From: Alphaproteobacteria bacterium
Lineage (GTDB): Bacteria; Pseudomonadota; Alphaproteobacteria; Paracaedibacterales; CAIULA01
Length of the DNA stretch: 41,534 nt
Reading direction: 5' to 3'
NCBI GenBank assembly: GCA_947475175.1
Contig: CANJLN010000007.1
Coordinates: 1 to 41,534, forward strand
A model generated the notes under the pieces. That model ran no database searches. It saw nothing but the letters and a program-made list of their open reading frames with translations, and was not told the DNA's origin. Shown one piece after another: positions 15,475 to 24,414 of the stretch (position 1 is its first letter; every line of letters begins with the position of its first letter). The translations under genes and the position numbers were made by a program.

Positions 15475-16634
15475 GAGTGCTTTTCTCCCTGATGTAAGTC
15501 TTGTTGCTGTTTTTGCAAGGTTGCAACTTCGCTTGTCGTCATCGGTTCTCGAAGCCAAACATCCGTTTGCGGTCTGATATGAACGCGTGTTCCTGCCTCT
15601 ATGGTGATGATGGGAGCCAAATCAATATATTGATCAATCACCTTTGTCGTAATCTGCCCCAAGTTTTGAGACAAGTTCGCAGCCCCTTGTTGAAGAACGG
15701 GATTAGAACTGGCATTGGTTCCCGCACCTGCCAACGCTGAAATTCCCGCCATAATAAAAGCGGTGCCATACCGTTCCGCGGTTCGGTAATCAATTTCCCC
15801 AACCAGACCGTTCCTGCCCATCGGATCTGTGCCATGCGCTTCGGTAAAAAGAAGACTGGCTCCGTCGGGTCGAATCGCGCGTATACATTTTAACGAAAGC
15901 CGACTATCACTCACCTTGTTTAGGGACTGATACTCACAAACAACCTTGGTGTATTGAGGAAATATCACCTTCCAACCTTCAGCCGCAAAGATAGGGCGAT
16001 CCACCACCAAAATGACTGTGCCTGGAATTTGGGAATTGATCTCTGTCTCCAAAACCCCTGAAATATATCGATCCGCTGTTAAAATCCAGCTTCGATCAAC
16101 AGGATAGGTAAACTTATCTTCTAGCGTCCGTTGATCCCACTGCCGGTAATGGGGATCTCTAGCATAAAGAGCTTCTTCTATAGACGTTGTTGTTCTTTCT
16201 CTTTTTTCAGCTGCGAAGCTTGTTTGCAACGTTCTCCTTTTAAGCATCAGTCGTTTAACCCTAGCGGCTCGAAGAGCCGGCTCTGGGTTCATATACTGAA
16301 TGGGCGGTGGCGTCACTTCTTTAACCGGTTCAGGCGCTGCTTCAATTTGTGCAACTGGCTCTGGAGCGGGAGGTGGCAACCGATACTCATACAAATTAGG
16401 GGGTAATTTAGTGGCCTTTGGTGTTGGCACTAAATCCTTATCCGCCAATGATGGCTCTGCCAATGAAGCCAGCAATAAGACGGACAACCAAACTGGCGAT
16501 AAATTCAATACTCGAGTTTGTAATCGAGTCAATACCCGAGTCAGCAACAGACGGGGAAAAATCATCATGATTTCAACACTCGTGATATCCACACCAAAAC
16601 TTTTTGTGATAGAAAGTCCCCTCTTCCTCATCAT
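15471..16634 (-). CDS. virB10: VirB10/TrbI core-complex protein
   Basis: 387 aa. Inner-to-outer membrane scaffold of the T4SS. A hydrophobic segment (LSPVWLSVLLLASLAEPSLA, residues about 43-62) is followed by a Pro-rich periplasmic linker (LPPPAPEPVAQIEAAPEPVKEVTPPP) and the TrbI/VirB10 beta-barrel domain: DRYISGVLETEINSQIPGTVILVVDRPIF, LLFTEAHGTDPMGRNGLVGEID, the antenna helices around YGTAFIMAGISALAG, and VIDQYIDLAPIITIEAGTRVHI. The cytoplasmic N-terminus is short. ATG 16634 overlaps the virB9 stop (TGATG) and its own stop overlaps the next gene (ATGA). Confidence 0.93.
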   Translation of the reverse strand: MMRKRGLSITKSFGVDITSVEIMMIFPRLLLTRVLTRLQTRVLNLSPVWLSVLLLASLAEPSLADKDLVPTPKATKLPPNLYEYRLPPPAPEPVAQIEAAPEPVKEVTPPPIQYMNPEPALRAARVKRLMLKRRTLQTSFAAEKRERTTTSIEEALYARDPHYRQWDQRTLEDKFTYPVDRSWILTADRYISGVLETEINSQIPGTVILVVDRPIFAAEGWKVIFPQYTKVVCEYQSLNKVSDSRLSLKCIRAIRPDGASLLFTEAHGTDPMGRNGLVGEIDYRTAERYGTAFIMAGISALAGAGTNASSNPVLQQGAANLSQNLGQITTKVIDQYIDLAPIITIEAGTRVHIRPQTDVWLREPMTTSEVATLQKQQQDLHQGEKHS

Positions 16635-17719
16635 CAGCTACTCTTCAAATCTGTTGGGTAAATGCAAACAGTACGGGTGCCATTTCGAAGGGTAAAAACA
16701 CCTTCTGATTCCGCAATCAGCAGTGTCCCATCAATACGGGTGTTAACAGGCGTATCCACACCATCCATCACCCGAGCAATGATAGGAAGATCTTGTTGTT
16801 CAATGGTTTTTCCAGAGCCATCATCAAAATTGAACCAGGTTCTAACGCCGTCACTAAACACTTGCCTTGGCGCAATGCTCGCATCTCCAGACATGGACCA
16901 TTTAAAGTTGAGACGAGATAACTTAGGTGGTAGAGTTGTTGGATAACCATCACTTTGTTGGTTATTGTTGTTGTTTTTCATCGAATCCGAGGAAGAAGCT
17001 GTCTGTTGTGGATGGCTTTTTTCTTTTAAAGATCCCTTTTCCGAAAGGGAAAAACTCATTGGCACATCGCCTGGAACATGCACATGCACCCTTAAATCAG
17101 GCAAGTTCTCTGAATTATAACCTTCAGACCTGACATAAAAGCTGTAAACAACCCCACTTCTGCCAACAACCGTGATGTTGCTATCTGCCCCCACAAACTC
17201 TTTGGAGCGCATGAGAATAATATGATCGTTATTTTTGACAGCTTCAAAAGTGCTTTTGTCCCCTACAATGATATCTTCAACGATCTCCCAAGAGGGTAAG
17301 ACAACGGTTGTCGTCATAAACTCTCGCAGCCGTAACCTAATCAGCTGTTGTTGGCTGTACGTAACCGTATAAACGCCAGCTTGTTTTCCGGCTTTATCCC
17401 AAGAGCGTTGAATCGCCCCCAAGGTATGTTGCCGCTCAAGTCTTGGAAATTTTCCTTCCCTTTGGCCCTCCGTTTGATGTTCCCCATCAGAATTGGTTTC
17501 ATAGTGCTGATCCTCTTTCGCTGACTCATCAACAATGGTTGCTGCCTGAGTAGAATCAACAGGCGTTGAGTGATCTTGAACCGAATTACCCTGAGCAAGA
17601 CTCACTTGTGAGGAGCTCAGTTGTGATGAACTCACTTGTAAGGGGCTACCTGCGGCAAATGCTTTTCCGCTTCCAAATGAAGGTAATAAGGGCAAAAGTA
17701 AAAAAATCAAATACCGCAT
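16634..17719 (-). CDS. virB9: VirB9-like outer-membrane core protein
   Basis: 361 aa. Signal peptide MRYLIFLLLPLLPSFGSGKAFA, a low-complexity Ser/Gln linker (residues about 25-80), then a VirB9/TrbG-type region: YTVTYSQQQLIRLRLREFMTTTVVLPSWEIVEDIIVGD, FVGADSNITVVGRSGVVYSFYVRSE, and the C-terminal beta-sandwich (DGVRTWFNFDDGS, IDGTLLIAESEGVFTLRNGTRTVCIYP). Longer than usual VirB9 (about 290 aa) because of the two linkers. ATG 17719 is 4 nt after the virB8 stop. With VirB7 and VirB10 it would form the outer-membrane ring. Confidence 0.88.
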   Translation of the reverse strand: MRYLIFLLLPLLPSFGSGKAFAAGSPLQVSSSQLSSSQVSLAQGNSVQDHSTPVDSTQAATIVDESAKEDQHYETNSDGEHQTEGQREGKFPRLERQHTLGAIQRSWDKAGKQAGVYTVTYSQQQLIRLRLREFMTTTVVLPSWEIVEDIIVGDKSTFEAVKNNDHIILMRSKEFVGADSNITVVGRSGVVYSFYVRSEGYNSENLPDLRVHVHVPGDVPMSFSLSEKGSLKEKSHPQQTASSSDSMKNNNNNQQSDGYPTTLPPKLSRLNFKWSMSGDASIAPRQVFSDGVRTWFNFDDGSGKTIEQQDLPIIARVMDGVDTPVNTRIDGTLLIAESEGVFTLRNGTRTVCIYPTDLKSS

Positions 17720-17723
17720 ATTC

Positions 17724-18389
17724 TTAATCCTCTCGTTTGGAAACGGTGTAGTTCACAACCGTAAAACCAATAGGGTTAATAAACTGATCATCGATTTGAT
17801 AGGTATTGGGTCTTAATTCCACCTGAAGTGTTGAAACCCACCGATGTCGCTCTATCTCTTGCCCCTGATGGGCGCTGATTGATTCCCATTCCACTTGAAA
17901 CACGCCTTTGGAAATCATAGAGGACACTTTAATCACAACGGCACGCGTCACTTTATCTTCACGGTGTTTCTTTAACGGCGAGGCATTGTTTTGTGGATTC
18001 ATCTGCGCATCAAAATCATGCCAAATCTCTTCACTCGACAGAAAGACGATTTCCTTCCAGCGGGTTTCTTCGGTAATGCCATCTAAAGTTTCACGAAGGG
18101 AAACATACCGACGACAGAGTCCTTCTTGGAGAAGATCAAGACCTCTCGTATTAAAGGCAACCGGTTCAACCTGCACCACTTGATCACCTTTGTCTTTTAA
18201 GACAAGAAGATAAGGGCGCGTCTCTTTTAAAGGAAACAACTGAATGACCAAGAGAACCAATGCAATGTTCAACAGGATTGCAATCACCATCCCCAAAGTT
18301 GAAGCACGTGCCACCCATTCCATTTTCCGGTAGCTTTGCCCTGTGTCGTAGTTGGGTGTGAGATAAGGGTTTGTCTTATTAGTTAACAT
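17724..18389 (-). CDS. virB8: VirB8 inner-membrane assembly protein
   Basis: 221 aa. Cytoplasmic N-terminus (NKTNPYLTPNYDTGQSYRKMEWVARAS), one transmembrane helix (LGMVIAILLNIALVLLVIQLFPL) and a periplasmic NTF2-like domain ending VNPIGF/VVNYTVSKRED-like, typical of VirB8. I set the start at ATG 18389, not 18416, because GGAGGAG lies 7 nt before it and the family usually begins shortly before NPY. This start overlaps the end of the VirB7 gene by 11 nt, giving translational coupling. Confidence 0.9.
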   Translation of the reverse strand: MLTNKTNPYLTPNYDTGQSYRKMEWVARASTLGMVIAILLNIALVLLVIQLFPLKETRPYLLVLKDKGDQVVQVEPVAFNTRGLDLLQEGLCRRYVSLRETLDGITEETRWKEIVFLSSEEIWHDFDAQMNPQNNASPLKKHREDKVTRAVVIKVSSMISKGVFQVEWESISAHQGQEIERHRWVSTLQVELRPNTYQIDDQFINPIGFTVVNYTVSKRED

Positions 18390-18612
18390 GAGGCTGCTCC
18401 TCCAACCAAACGCCATTACAATAGAAAGCCTTTTTAGAAGTACATTCCTTACAAGGGCTTTCCTTAAGCTGACTGGTCGCTGTCGATGTACATCCGCTTA
18501 AAGCGATCAGAGCAAAACTCAAAACACTTATGACGAAGAGTTTTTGGAAGCCTTCTCTAAAGCTTTCGTTAAGGGGGCCCCTAATACTTTTATTTCGTTG
18601 TTTCACTTTCAA
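18379..18612 (-). CDS. virB7: VirB7-like lipoprotein
   Basis: 77 aa. A basic 24-residue N-terminus, hydrophobic KLFVISVLSFALIALSGC with lipobox LSGC, then a short Cys-containing tail (SPCKECTSKKAFYCNGVWL). The size, lipobox and place between virB6 and virB8 identify the outer-membrane-anchored VirB7 role. An alternative start is not obvious, so the long leader before the signal region is slightly unusual. ATG 18612 overlaps the stop of virB6 (ATGA). Confidence 0.85.
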   Translation of the reverse strand: MKVKQRNKSIRGPLNESFREGFQKLFVISVLSFALIALSGCTSTATSQLKESPCKECTSKKAFYCNGVWLEEQPHVN

Positions 18613-19628
18613 TCTCCTGGTTTGGCAAAAGCGTATTTACCGGTTTTGGTGGCTTCAAACAATTTGTCCGCTCCTGTCCCTCCTAATTTCATCGCTTTCG
18701 CACCAACTTTTGAGGTTGCCATCTGCGCCACACCGGCTGCCATCATCGCAGCGCCAACAACGGCTCCTGCGGCTCCAGGTCCTCCACCTGCACCAGAAAT
18801 AACCCCAGCAATGCTGGATGCCTTGAGATGAAACAAAATCGAGATAAAGCCAATCAGAAAGAGATTCCAGTATTCTTTAGAAAACACCCAAGACGCCGCT
18901 CCTTCTGTTGTTCCAGAGCCGTTGATGGGAACGGTTGCCATAAAGTGTTTAAGAACGGCTATGGTAAAGCCCATCGCCACACTGGCAAAAACAACCGTCA
19001 GACAGCCTTGCAAGATGATGCGCAGAGCATTGATACTAAATCCTCTAAAAGAAAGGAAAGCCGCACAAAGAATGTAAAGGGGAGCCAAAGCTGAGATCAC
19101 TAAAAAACTAAAAATAGCATCCACGGTATACGCTAAAAACAAACCCCAGATAAAGACAAACGGCAAAACCAATACCATCCCCCCAATCATGGTCGGAAGT
19201 TGGTAAAAACTGGTATCCGCAGAGATCATCTTTTGAAGATCAAAAATCCGTCCCAGTTCTGTCTCAACAATCTGCAGCATGGATTCGATGCGATCGCCTG
19301 GAACTTGTCCTGGTGATGAGCTGATAACAGCTTGAGCCAGTTTAATGGTTGTGTTGTAGATAGGATCGTAGACATAGTCCCAATAGTATCCGGAACTCTT
19401 TAAAAAGAGCCCAACAATCAAAAAACAAACAAAAGTCTTCGCTAGATCAACTTTATCAATGTCGCCCTTGTACAACCAATTCACCCCCAATTGCCATAAA
19501 AGCCATAAGGTCACGACAACCCCATAGAATTTGATGGTACTGGCTGCCACCACATCAAAGGTCTTATGGCTATAGGCACTGGCTAGTGAATCCAACTTTT
19601 GATAAATCGCGCAACTGCTACAAGCCAT
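18609..19628 (-). CDS. virB6: VirB6/TrbL polytopic membrane channel protein
   Basis: 339 aa inner-membrane subunit of the channel. At least six hydrophobic segments, including FYGVVVTLWLLWQLGVNWLY, VCFLIVGLFLKSSGYYW, MIGGMVLVLPFVFIWGLFLAYTV, AIFSFLVISALAPLYILCAAFLSFRG and the Ala/Gly-rich SIAGVISGAGGGPGAAGAVVGAAMMAAGVA. TrbL/VirB6 proteins show this pattern. The N-terminal MACSSCAIYQKLDSLA has a CxxC pair. Starts at ATG 19628, 5 nt after the preceding gene, and its stop overlaps virB7. Confidence 0.88.
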   Translation of the reverse strand: MACSSCAIYQKLDSLASAYSHKTFDVVAASTIKFYGVVVTLWLLWQLGVNWLYKGDIDKVDLAKTFVCFLIVGLFLKSSGYYWDYVYDPIYNTTIKLAQAVISSSPGQVPGDRIESMLQIVETELGRIFDLQKMISADTSFYQLPTMIGGMVLVLPFVFIWGLFLAYTVDAIFSFLVISALAPLYILCAAFLSFRGFSINALRIILQGCLTVVFASVAMGFTIAVLKHFMATVPINGSGTTEGAASWVFSKEYWNLFLIGFISILFHLKASSIAGVISGAGGGPGAAGAVVGAAMMAAGVAQMATSKVGAKAMKLGGTGADKLFEATKTGKYAFAKPGD

Positions 19629-19633
19629 CTTTT

Positions 19634-20356
19634 CTAACTCCCTGTTTTGGGTTGAAGGCTTAGATTAAAAACAATCGGCACTTGATTGGCCGCCAGACTG
19701 GCTTGAATCTCCGATTGATTCACCAGCATAATCCTCAAGTTTAAGAGTTCGCTAGCAACGGCCGCCAATAACTGATTGTTGGTCTTCATGTCTTCGCGAA
19801 GGCTTGTTGAGTCCTTAGCGCGTTGACTAAGATCAGTAATTCGACTCTGAGCATGTTTAATCCCATCCTTTTGCTGGGCTGCCATGGCCATGGTTGCCGT
19901 TGAGGATTGCTGAATAAAGGTTTGACGGTTTTGTTGGATTTCTCTTTGTTTCTCAAAGGTCACGCTTTCCGTCATGGCGGCTACCGGTAGAAACAGAAGT
20001 TCTTTATAGGCGTTTTGGGTTCCCAAAATGCTACAGAAATCAAAACTCGGTTTAATCTTTCCAAAGCCTAAGAAACTGGTTTTAATATCCCCATAAGGAT
20101 CACTACAATGCCCAAAGACAGACAATATGGCCGTCAAAGGATTGGTTAAGTTTGTCCCCAGAGCAGAATTCATATCACTCATGCGTGAACTCATTTGACT
20201 GGAAACACTTAAGAGATTACCCATTTGCGTCACGCTGGTCATAAGCTGCGCTGTTGCTCCTGGATCAGTGACCACCGTGGCTGCTTGAAGGGTTGCATTC
20301 CAACAAGACATAACGAAGCAACAAAGAAAGACCAATGCGTTTACCAATGGTTTCAT
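19634..20356 (-). CDS. virB5: VirB5-like minor pilin / exported helical protein
   Basis: 240 aa. Signal peptide (VNALVFLCCFVMSCWNATLQA), then Met/Ser-rich amphipathic helices (LMTSVTQMGNLLSVSSQMSSRMSDMNSALG) and a long C-terminal helical region (EIQQNRQTFIQQSS, LREDMKTNNQLLAAVASELLNLRIMLVNQSEIQASLAANQ) of the VirB5/TrbJ type. The central part (GHCSDPYGDIK, SFDFCSIL) has two Cys and is not typical, so the name relies partly on position between virB4 and virB6. ATG 20356 overlaps the virB4 stop as ATGA. Confidence 0.75.
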   Translation of the reverse strand: MKPLVNALVFLCCFVMSCWNATLQAATVVTDPGATAQLMTSVTQMGNLLSVSSQMSSRMSDMNSALGTNLTNPLTAILSVFGHCSDPYGDIKTSFLGFGKIKPSFDFCSILGTQNAYKELLFLPVAAMTESVTFEKQREIQQNRQTFIQQSSTATMAMAAQQKDGIKHAQSRITDLSQRAKDSTSLREDMKTNNQLLAAVASELLNLRIMLVNQSEIQASLAANQVPIVFNLSLQPKTGS

Positions 20357-22884
20357 AATGAGGACTCCAGATAAGCTTGTCTCCAGCCCTCAAGGCCGTA
20401 TTGGTGTTGAAGCTGCTGCATCAATTGAATGGATTCACTGCCGGAGCGATAAAACTTGAGATGAGACCCGAGGCAAGAGAGATCAATGTCTAAAATAACG
20501 GCCTCATTATTTTCTGGAGCCATGCGTTTGACCAAAACACTTCGACGCGGCATGTTTTTGGCGGCTCCTTTGATAAAAGCCCATTGATCTTCCGTGAGGT
20601 TAAACAACTCTGAATACGAGGCCTTATCAGCATTCGGATTGGGGAACAAAAACACGGTCTGACATTGATTCAAGATGGTTTCCTTAATGCCGCAACTGAT
20701 CACTGCACTGGCATCTTGAAAACACACATTAATGGAGCCCCGAAGTTTTCTGTGCTCGCGGAAGAGTTCTTTCACATAAGAGCGAAACAACACATTTTCC
20801 AGCATCGGAGCGGTTTCATCGATAAAGATCAAATGCGGCAAAGCCTTATTTTGCATTTGTTCGCGAATGCGGTGCATCACATACGTCACCATGGCGGCAT
20901 AAGCCGTATTGTCTTCTTGAACGGCCGCCATCTCAAAAGAAACCAATCTGTTTTTGGTGATATCCAGAGAATCGTATTTTCCATTAAACCAACGAGCTTG
21001 GACGGTATCGCCAACCCATTTACGAAGATGTGTTTTTAAAGGACTCCCAACATCAATGGCCGCATCATAGATCGATGATAAGATGCGCGCTTCCATGGGC
21101 AGTTCAAAGATCGTATCAACGGCTCGGTTGACCGCCTGAATCGAAGCATCATCTTCAATGCCCGCTAGTTGTAACAAAAACCGATTGAGAAACGCTCTGT
21201 TAGTTGGATTATCGTCACATTGTAAGGGGTTAAGAGAAAGCCCCCTCCCGAACAAAGCCGTTTGATGGCTCCTATGGTTTTCTCCTTGCCTTCCGTTTTG
21301 TTCCCCATTTTCCACATTCCCTTCCAAATCAATAAACTGACCGCCCATGCTTTCCGTAAAGACTTTTGTGCCGCGCAACCGATCAAAGATATAAGCTCTT
21401 AAGTTCGGATGTCTGAGAGCTCCTCCGATTAGATGTTGAAACAAAGTGGTTTTACCGCTGCCACTCGGGGCAATCACCAAGCTATGCGCTAACTCTTCTG
21501 GCCGATCCGAAACGTGCAACTGAAAGGCATGCGTTGATCCGGTCGATGTTTTAAAAAGTCTTAAGGGGCCCCTGCCCCAATCACAGTGTTCAAAACCCTG
21601 TTGGTCTTTGACAAATGGCAAAAGAGTCGCGACATTTTGAGAGAACAGCATGTTGTTTCGGACACGATGGGTAAAACTGGGGAACTGACTAAACCAAATC
21701 CATTCGGCCGCATGGGTTTCAATGACCGGTTTGAGGTTTTGTGAGCGGAAAATCCGTCTTACTTCTTGAACCCTCTCGAGAAGAATCTCTTTGGATTCGC
21801 AGGTGATGATCAGAGACACTTGAACATCAAACAAAGAGCTTTGGTTACTATCCACCCATTCAATGGCTTGATCGTACTGTTCTTTGACATGATGGCTATA
21901 AAACAAGATTGTGGCTTGTTGTTGTGCATAGCGAAGATAGCCAGAGGCCTTCGCTTTATCTTTCACCCAATGAATGAGTCTGAATTCACAAGGAAGCGTA
22001 TAAAGCTCTTCATAAAGATCATCTCTCATAGCATCATTCCATTGTTTAATGGAAACCACCTGGCTGTAGAGCCTATCACTCCCATCAATAGTTTCAATAA
22101 TGCCCGTATCGGAGTGGAAGTGAACGGTACTGGAGGTCATTCTCTCTGACAAATGATCCTTCACTCCTTGAATGGGATGATCAAAACCGTTGATCATTTT
22201 ACTCCAAAACGATAAAAGACCGTTTTTTGCAAGTCGACCTTCAGTTCCTCTCTCACCTCCAAAAAGAGCCCCTACTTCCCTCAACAGCTCTGGGCTATAA
22301 GCACTGAGATAATCCAAAACCGCTTCTGTTTGCTCGTTCCAGTGTTTGTTGGAGATCTGATCTTTACCCTGGCCGCCAAAAAGATACTTCTTACGCGCTG
22401 GTTTTTTTGTGAGAATCACATAATGGTAATTGTGAAAGGTATTCTCAAAATTCTTTGACCAGAGCTGGTTGATCTCGTTCAGAACAGGATAATCTTTATC
22501 ATCACACATCGTATTCTCTTGAAAAGACACTCGTTGACGGTATGTCATGATCATGAGATCAAACCCTTCTTTGGCCATAGCGTCCAACCAAGTGTGACGG
22601 CTGTTCATCAGGGCGATTTTATCATCTCGGGACTTGGTGCCATAATCGAGGCCTTTTAAAGCCATCACCCTCACCTTTGTTCCGTCTTTGCAGATCAAAG
22701 TCTTGCCGTCCAAATCGAGATGAGAAAACGGCAGAATATCACTTAAGAAAGCTTCTTTGGGCTCTGGCAAAAGAGCTTTTCTAAGGGCTGGAAGACATGC
22801 AGCACTAATACCAACACCCGCAGCTGCTGTTGCCACTGTTGCCATTAAAACTGTCGGTAGGGTTTCTATAAGATTAGCTAACAT
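20353..22884 (-). CDS. virB4: VirB4/TrbE secretion ATPase
   Basis: 843 aa, full length. Main ATPase for pilus biogenesis and transfer at the inner membrane. An N-terminal hydrophobic stretch (VLMATVATAAAGVGISAACLPAL), a CagE/VirB4 N-domain (DGTKVRVMALKGLDYGTKS), Walker A IAPSGSGKTTLFQHL at about residue 470, Walker B LPHLIFIDETAPML and the FQDASAVI and FLFPNPNADK segments. ATG 22884 overlaps the virB3 stop by 11 nt. Hydrophobic N-terminus suggests a membrane-anchored form. Confidence 0.95.
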   Translation of the reverse strand: MLANLIETLPTVLMATVATAAAGVGISAACLPALRKALLPEPKEAFLSDILPFSHLDLDGKTLICKDGTKVRVMALKGLDYGTKSRDDKIALMNSRHTWLDAMAKEGFDLMIMTYRQRVSFQENTMCDDKDYPVLNEINQLWSKNFENTFHNYHYVILTKKPARKKYLFGGQGKDQISNKHWNEQTEAVLDYLSAYSPELLREVGALFGGERGTEGRLAKNGLLSFWSKMINGFDHPIQGVKDHLSERMTSSTVHFHSDTGIIETIDGSDRLYSQVVSIKQWNDAMRDDLYEELYTLPCEFRLIHWVKDKAKASGYLRYAQQQATILFYSHHVKEQYDQAIEWVDSNQSSLFDVQVSLIITCESKEILLERVQEVRRIFRSQNLKPVIETHAAEWIWFSQFPSFTHRVRNNMLFSQNVATLLPFVKDQQGFEHCDWGRGPLRLFKTSTGSTHAFQLHVSDRPEELAHSLVIAPSGSGKTTLFQHLIGGALRHPNLRAYIFDRLRGTKVFTESMGGQFIDLEGNVENGEQNGRQGENHRSHQTALFGRGLSLNPLQCDDNPTNRAFLNRFLLQLAGIEDDASIQAVNRAVDTIFELPMEARILSSIYDAAIDVGSPLKTHLRKWVGDTVQARWFNGKYDSLDITKNRLVSFEMAAVQEDNTAYAAMVTYVMHRIREQMQNKALPHLIFIDETAPMLENVLFRSYVKELFREHRKLRGSINVCFQDASAVISCGIKETILNQCQTVFLFPNPNADKASYSELFNLTEDQWAFIKGAAKNMPRRSVLVKRMAPENNEAVILDIDLSCLGSHLKFYRSGSESIQLMQQLQHQYGLEGWRQAYLESSL

Positions 22885-23173
22885 AGCGATGTACCACTTG
22901 ATATCCCGGTTGGTGAATTAGTGTTGGTGTTTTACGGCACTTAAACACAGCCATGATTACTTCCACGAAATGACAATCGCGGTAGGTGTAGTAAATGGCC
23001 AAACTTTGAAACACAACAAAGCTCGCTAAAATCGACCAAACACTGCCTAAAAAGAGAACAGCTAAAACGGCCAAACAAGCATTGGTCGCTGTTGCTTTCC
23101 AAGAGGCTCCCATTATGATTAAAGGATCAGCAATCGCTTTTAAAACAGGCGTGGATAAAGAAGTTTGTCTCAT
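22874..23173 (-). CDS. virB3: VirB3 inner-membrane protein
   Basis: 99 aa with the VirB3 layout: a short N-terminus ending in VLKAIADPLIIMGASWKA, then hydrophobic NACLAVLAVLFLGSVWSILASFVVFQSLAIYYTYRDCHFVEVIMAVFKC. The Lx-ADPLxxxG and D-x-H-F patterns are characteristic. It sits between virB2 and virB4, as in other P-type systems, overlapping virB4 by 11 nt. Confidence 0.88.
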   Translation of the reverse strand: MRQTSLSTPVLKAIADPLIIMGASWKATATNACLAVLAVLFLGSVWSILASFVVFQSLAIYYTYRDCHFVEVIMAVFKCRKTPTLIHQPGYQVVHRYVS

Positions 23174-23217
23174 TTAATTTTTGTCTCTTCAACTGAGTAA
23201 AAATATGGCTACACCGC

Positions 23218-23553
23218 TTATTGCACTTCCAAAAAGCCTAGTAAGATATCAAAGGTTGCAATGGTAATGGCGACGATAAAAACAATCGCCACCCAACGCC
23301 AATTAATGCGCCCTGCTAACGCTCCTAAGAGACAGGCCAGAAAGGCAACAGCGACCGAAACCTTGGCAAAGGTCATCAAGCCTGATTTAATCAGGTTGGC
23401 TTTTTGTGTTGGTTTGGCGAAGATATTGGCCAGGGCCGGATCGATCAAAAAGACAAAACCAACCACCGCTAAGGCAATATAAGGAAATGCTCGTAAAAGA
23501 CCAGAGGAAAAAGCAAAGGGGATATAAGAACGAACAACAGGTTTTGTCATCAT
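23218..23553 (-). CDS. virB2: VirB2-type pilin (TrbC family)
   Basis: 111 aa from ATG 23553 (or 23550). Signal peptide (SGLLRAFPYIALAVVGFVFLIDPALA, cleavage after ALA) then two membrane helices (NLIKSGLMTFAKVSVAVAFLACLLGALAG and WVAIVFIVAITIATFDILLGF), the usual VirB2/TrbC propilin layout. The frame is open to TTG 23739, but that 62-residue extension is basic, has no ribosome site and would bury the signal peptide, so I reject it. First gene of the transfer operon, with a leader of about 250 nt. Confidence 0.88.
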   Translation of the reverse strand: MMTKPVVRSYIPFAFSSGLLRAFPYIALAVVGFVFLIDPALANIFAKPTQKANLIKSGLMTFAKVSVAVAFLACLLGALAGRINWRWVAIVFIVAITIATFDILLGFLEVQ

Positions 23554-23743
23554 AATCCATCTTCTCGGAGGCCTTTTAAGGGATCTCCTCTCCCTTATAT
23601 TTTGAGGGTTTAAAGAGCTTAGTTGTTCAAACTCCCTTAAAAGGGCCCATCGTACTTGTTGGTAAAGTTTCTTTATTCCAAGACAAGACAACCCATTTCC
23701 GTGTTCCTTTTTAAAAATTGAAGGTTTTATCATCAACAAACTA

Positions 23744-23777
23744 GCTATGCGTTTTTTGCGGTGCGCTATGCGTTTTT
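23744..23777. repeat. 13-bp direct repeat in the T4SS leader
   Basis: GCTATGCGTTTTT occurs at 23744-23756 and 23765-23777, start to start 21 bp (two helical turns). It lies between the promoter and virB2, so it could bind a dimeric regulator. Confidence 0.6.
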
Positions 23778-23805
23778 ATGTTGTCATAACGAATACCTTG
23801 TCGGA

Positions 23806-23834
23806 GATATAAACCCCTAAAATTAAGATGTCAA
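23806..23834 (-). promoter_or_regulatory. Promoter of the virB operon
   Basis: Minus strand: -35 TTGACA (23834-23829), a 17-nt spacer and -10 TATATC (23811-23806). The -35 box is perfect; the -10 is weaker. It faces virB2, about 250 nt away, and no other strong candidate lies in 23560-24000. Confidence 0.6.
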
Positions 23835-24012
23835 GTATTATTCAAATATTTAATAAGTAAAAACAAAATAAAACTTTACTTAATTTAAATATAACAAACT
23901 ATATCGTTAACACATATCACAATGAATAATATTTATATTTAAGATAAATCGCTGTCATTGGCCCTCATCCTTATGTTTATCAATTGAGTGAAAAGATTTT
24001 AGTTGTCTCCCA

Positions 24013-24387
24013 TCAGTCGTTTTCTTCCAATTTGTAAGATTTGATCAATAAAGCGGGTGGTACTCCCCACTCTGTATAAAGTTTTTCTATAAGAGAAAGA
24101 GTGAGCGGTTTTTGTTTTAACAAAATCTCTTGGGCACTTTTTTCTGATCCTACCAGTGAGGCAAAGTTCTCTTCTCCGTGGTCATGGTAGTTCATAAAAT
24201 ACTGGATGGCTTCTATGGGATCTGGAAAATCGATTGGATAATGAGACCGCTCATAGTCTTCAACCAAAACTGACAAAACCTGAAACCTTTCCTCATCACA
24301 GCTGCCTTCTGCTGCTTGCCACGTGAGATCAATGAGCTGAAGAGATGCGTCAAAGTCTGCTTTTGTCTTAATGGGGCGCACACACAT
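24013..24387 (-). CDS. higA: HigA-type antitoxin
   Basis: 124 aa. It matches the HigA layout used with RelE-like HigB toxins: N-terminal FQVLSVLVEDYERSHYPIDFPDPIEAIQYFM, then a helix-turn-helix ending VGSEKSAQEILLKQKPLTLSLIEKLYTEWGVPPALLI. It would neutralise the toxin and repress the operon. ATG 24387 is 27 nt after the toxin stop. Toxin-first order is typical for hig modules. Confidence 0.85.
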   Translation of the reverse strand: MCVRPIKTKADFDASLQLIDLTWQAAEGSCDEERFQVLSVLVEDYERSHYPIDFPDPIEAIQYFMNYHDHGEENFASLVGSEKSAQEILLKQKPLTLSLIEKLYTEWGVPPALLIKSYKLEEND

Positions 24388-24414
24388 AAGTTACCTGCCT
24401 TTCTTTATTGCACT

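Noticed and set aside
23554-23739. 62-residue N-terminal extension of virB2
   Set aside because: TTG start without ribosome site; would precede the signal peptide.
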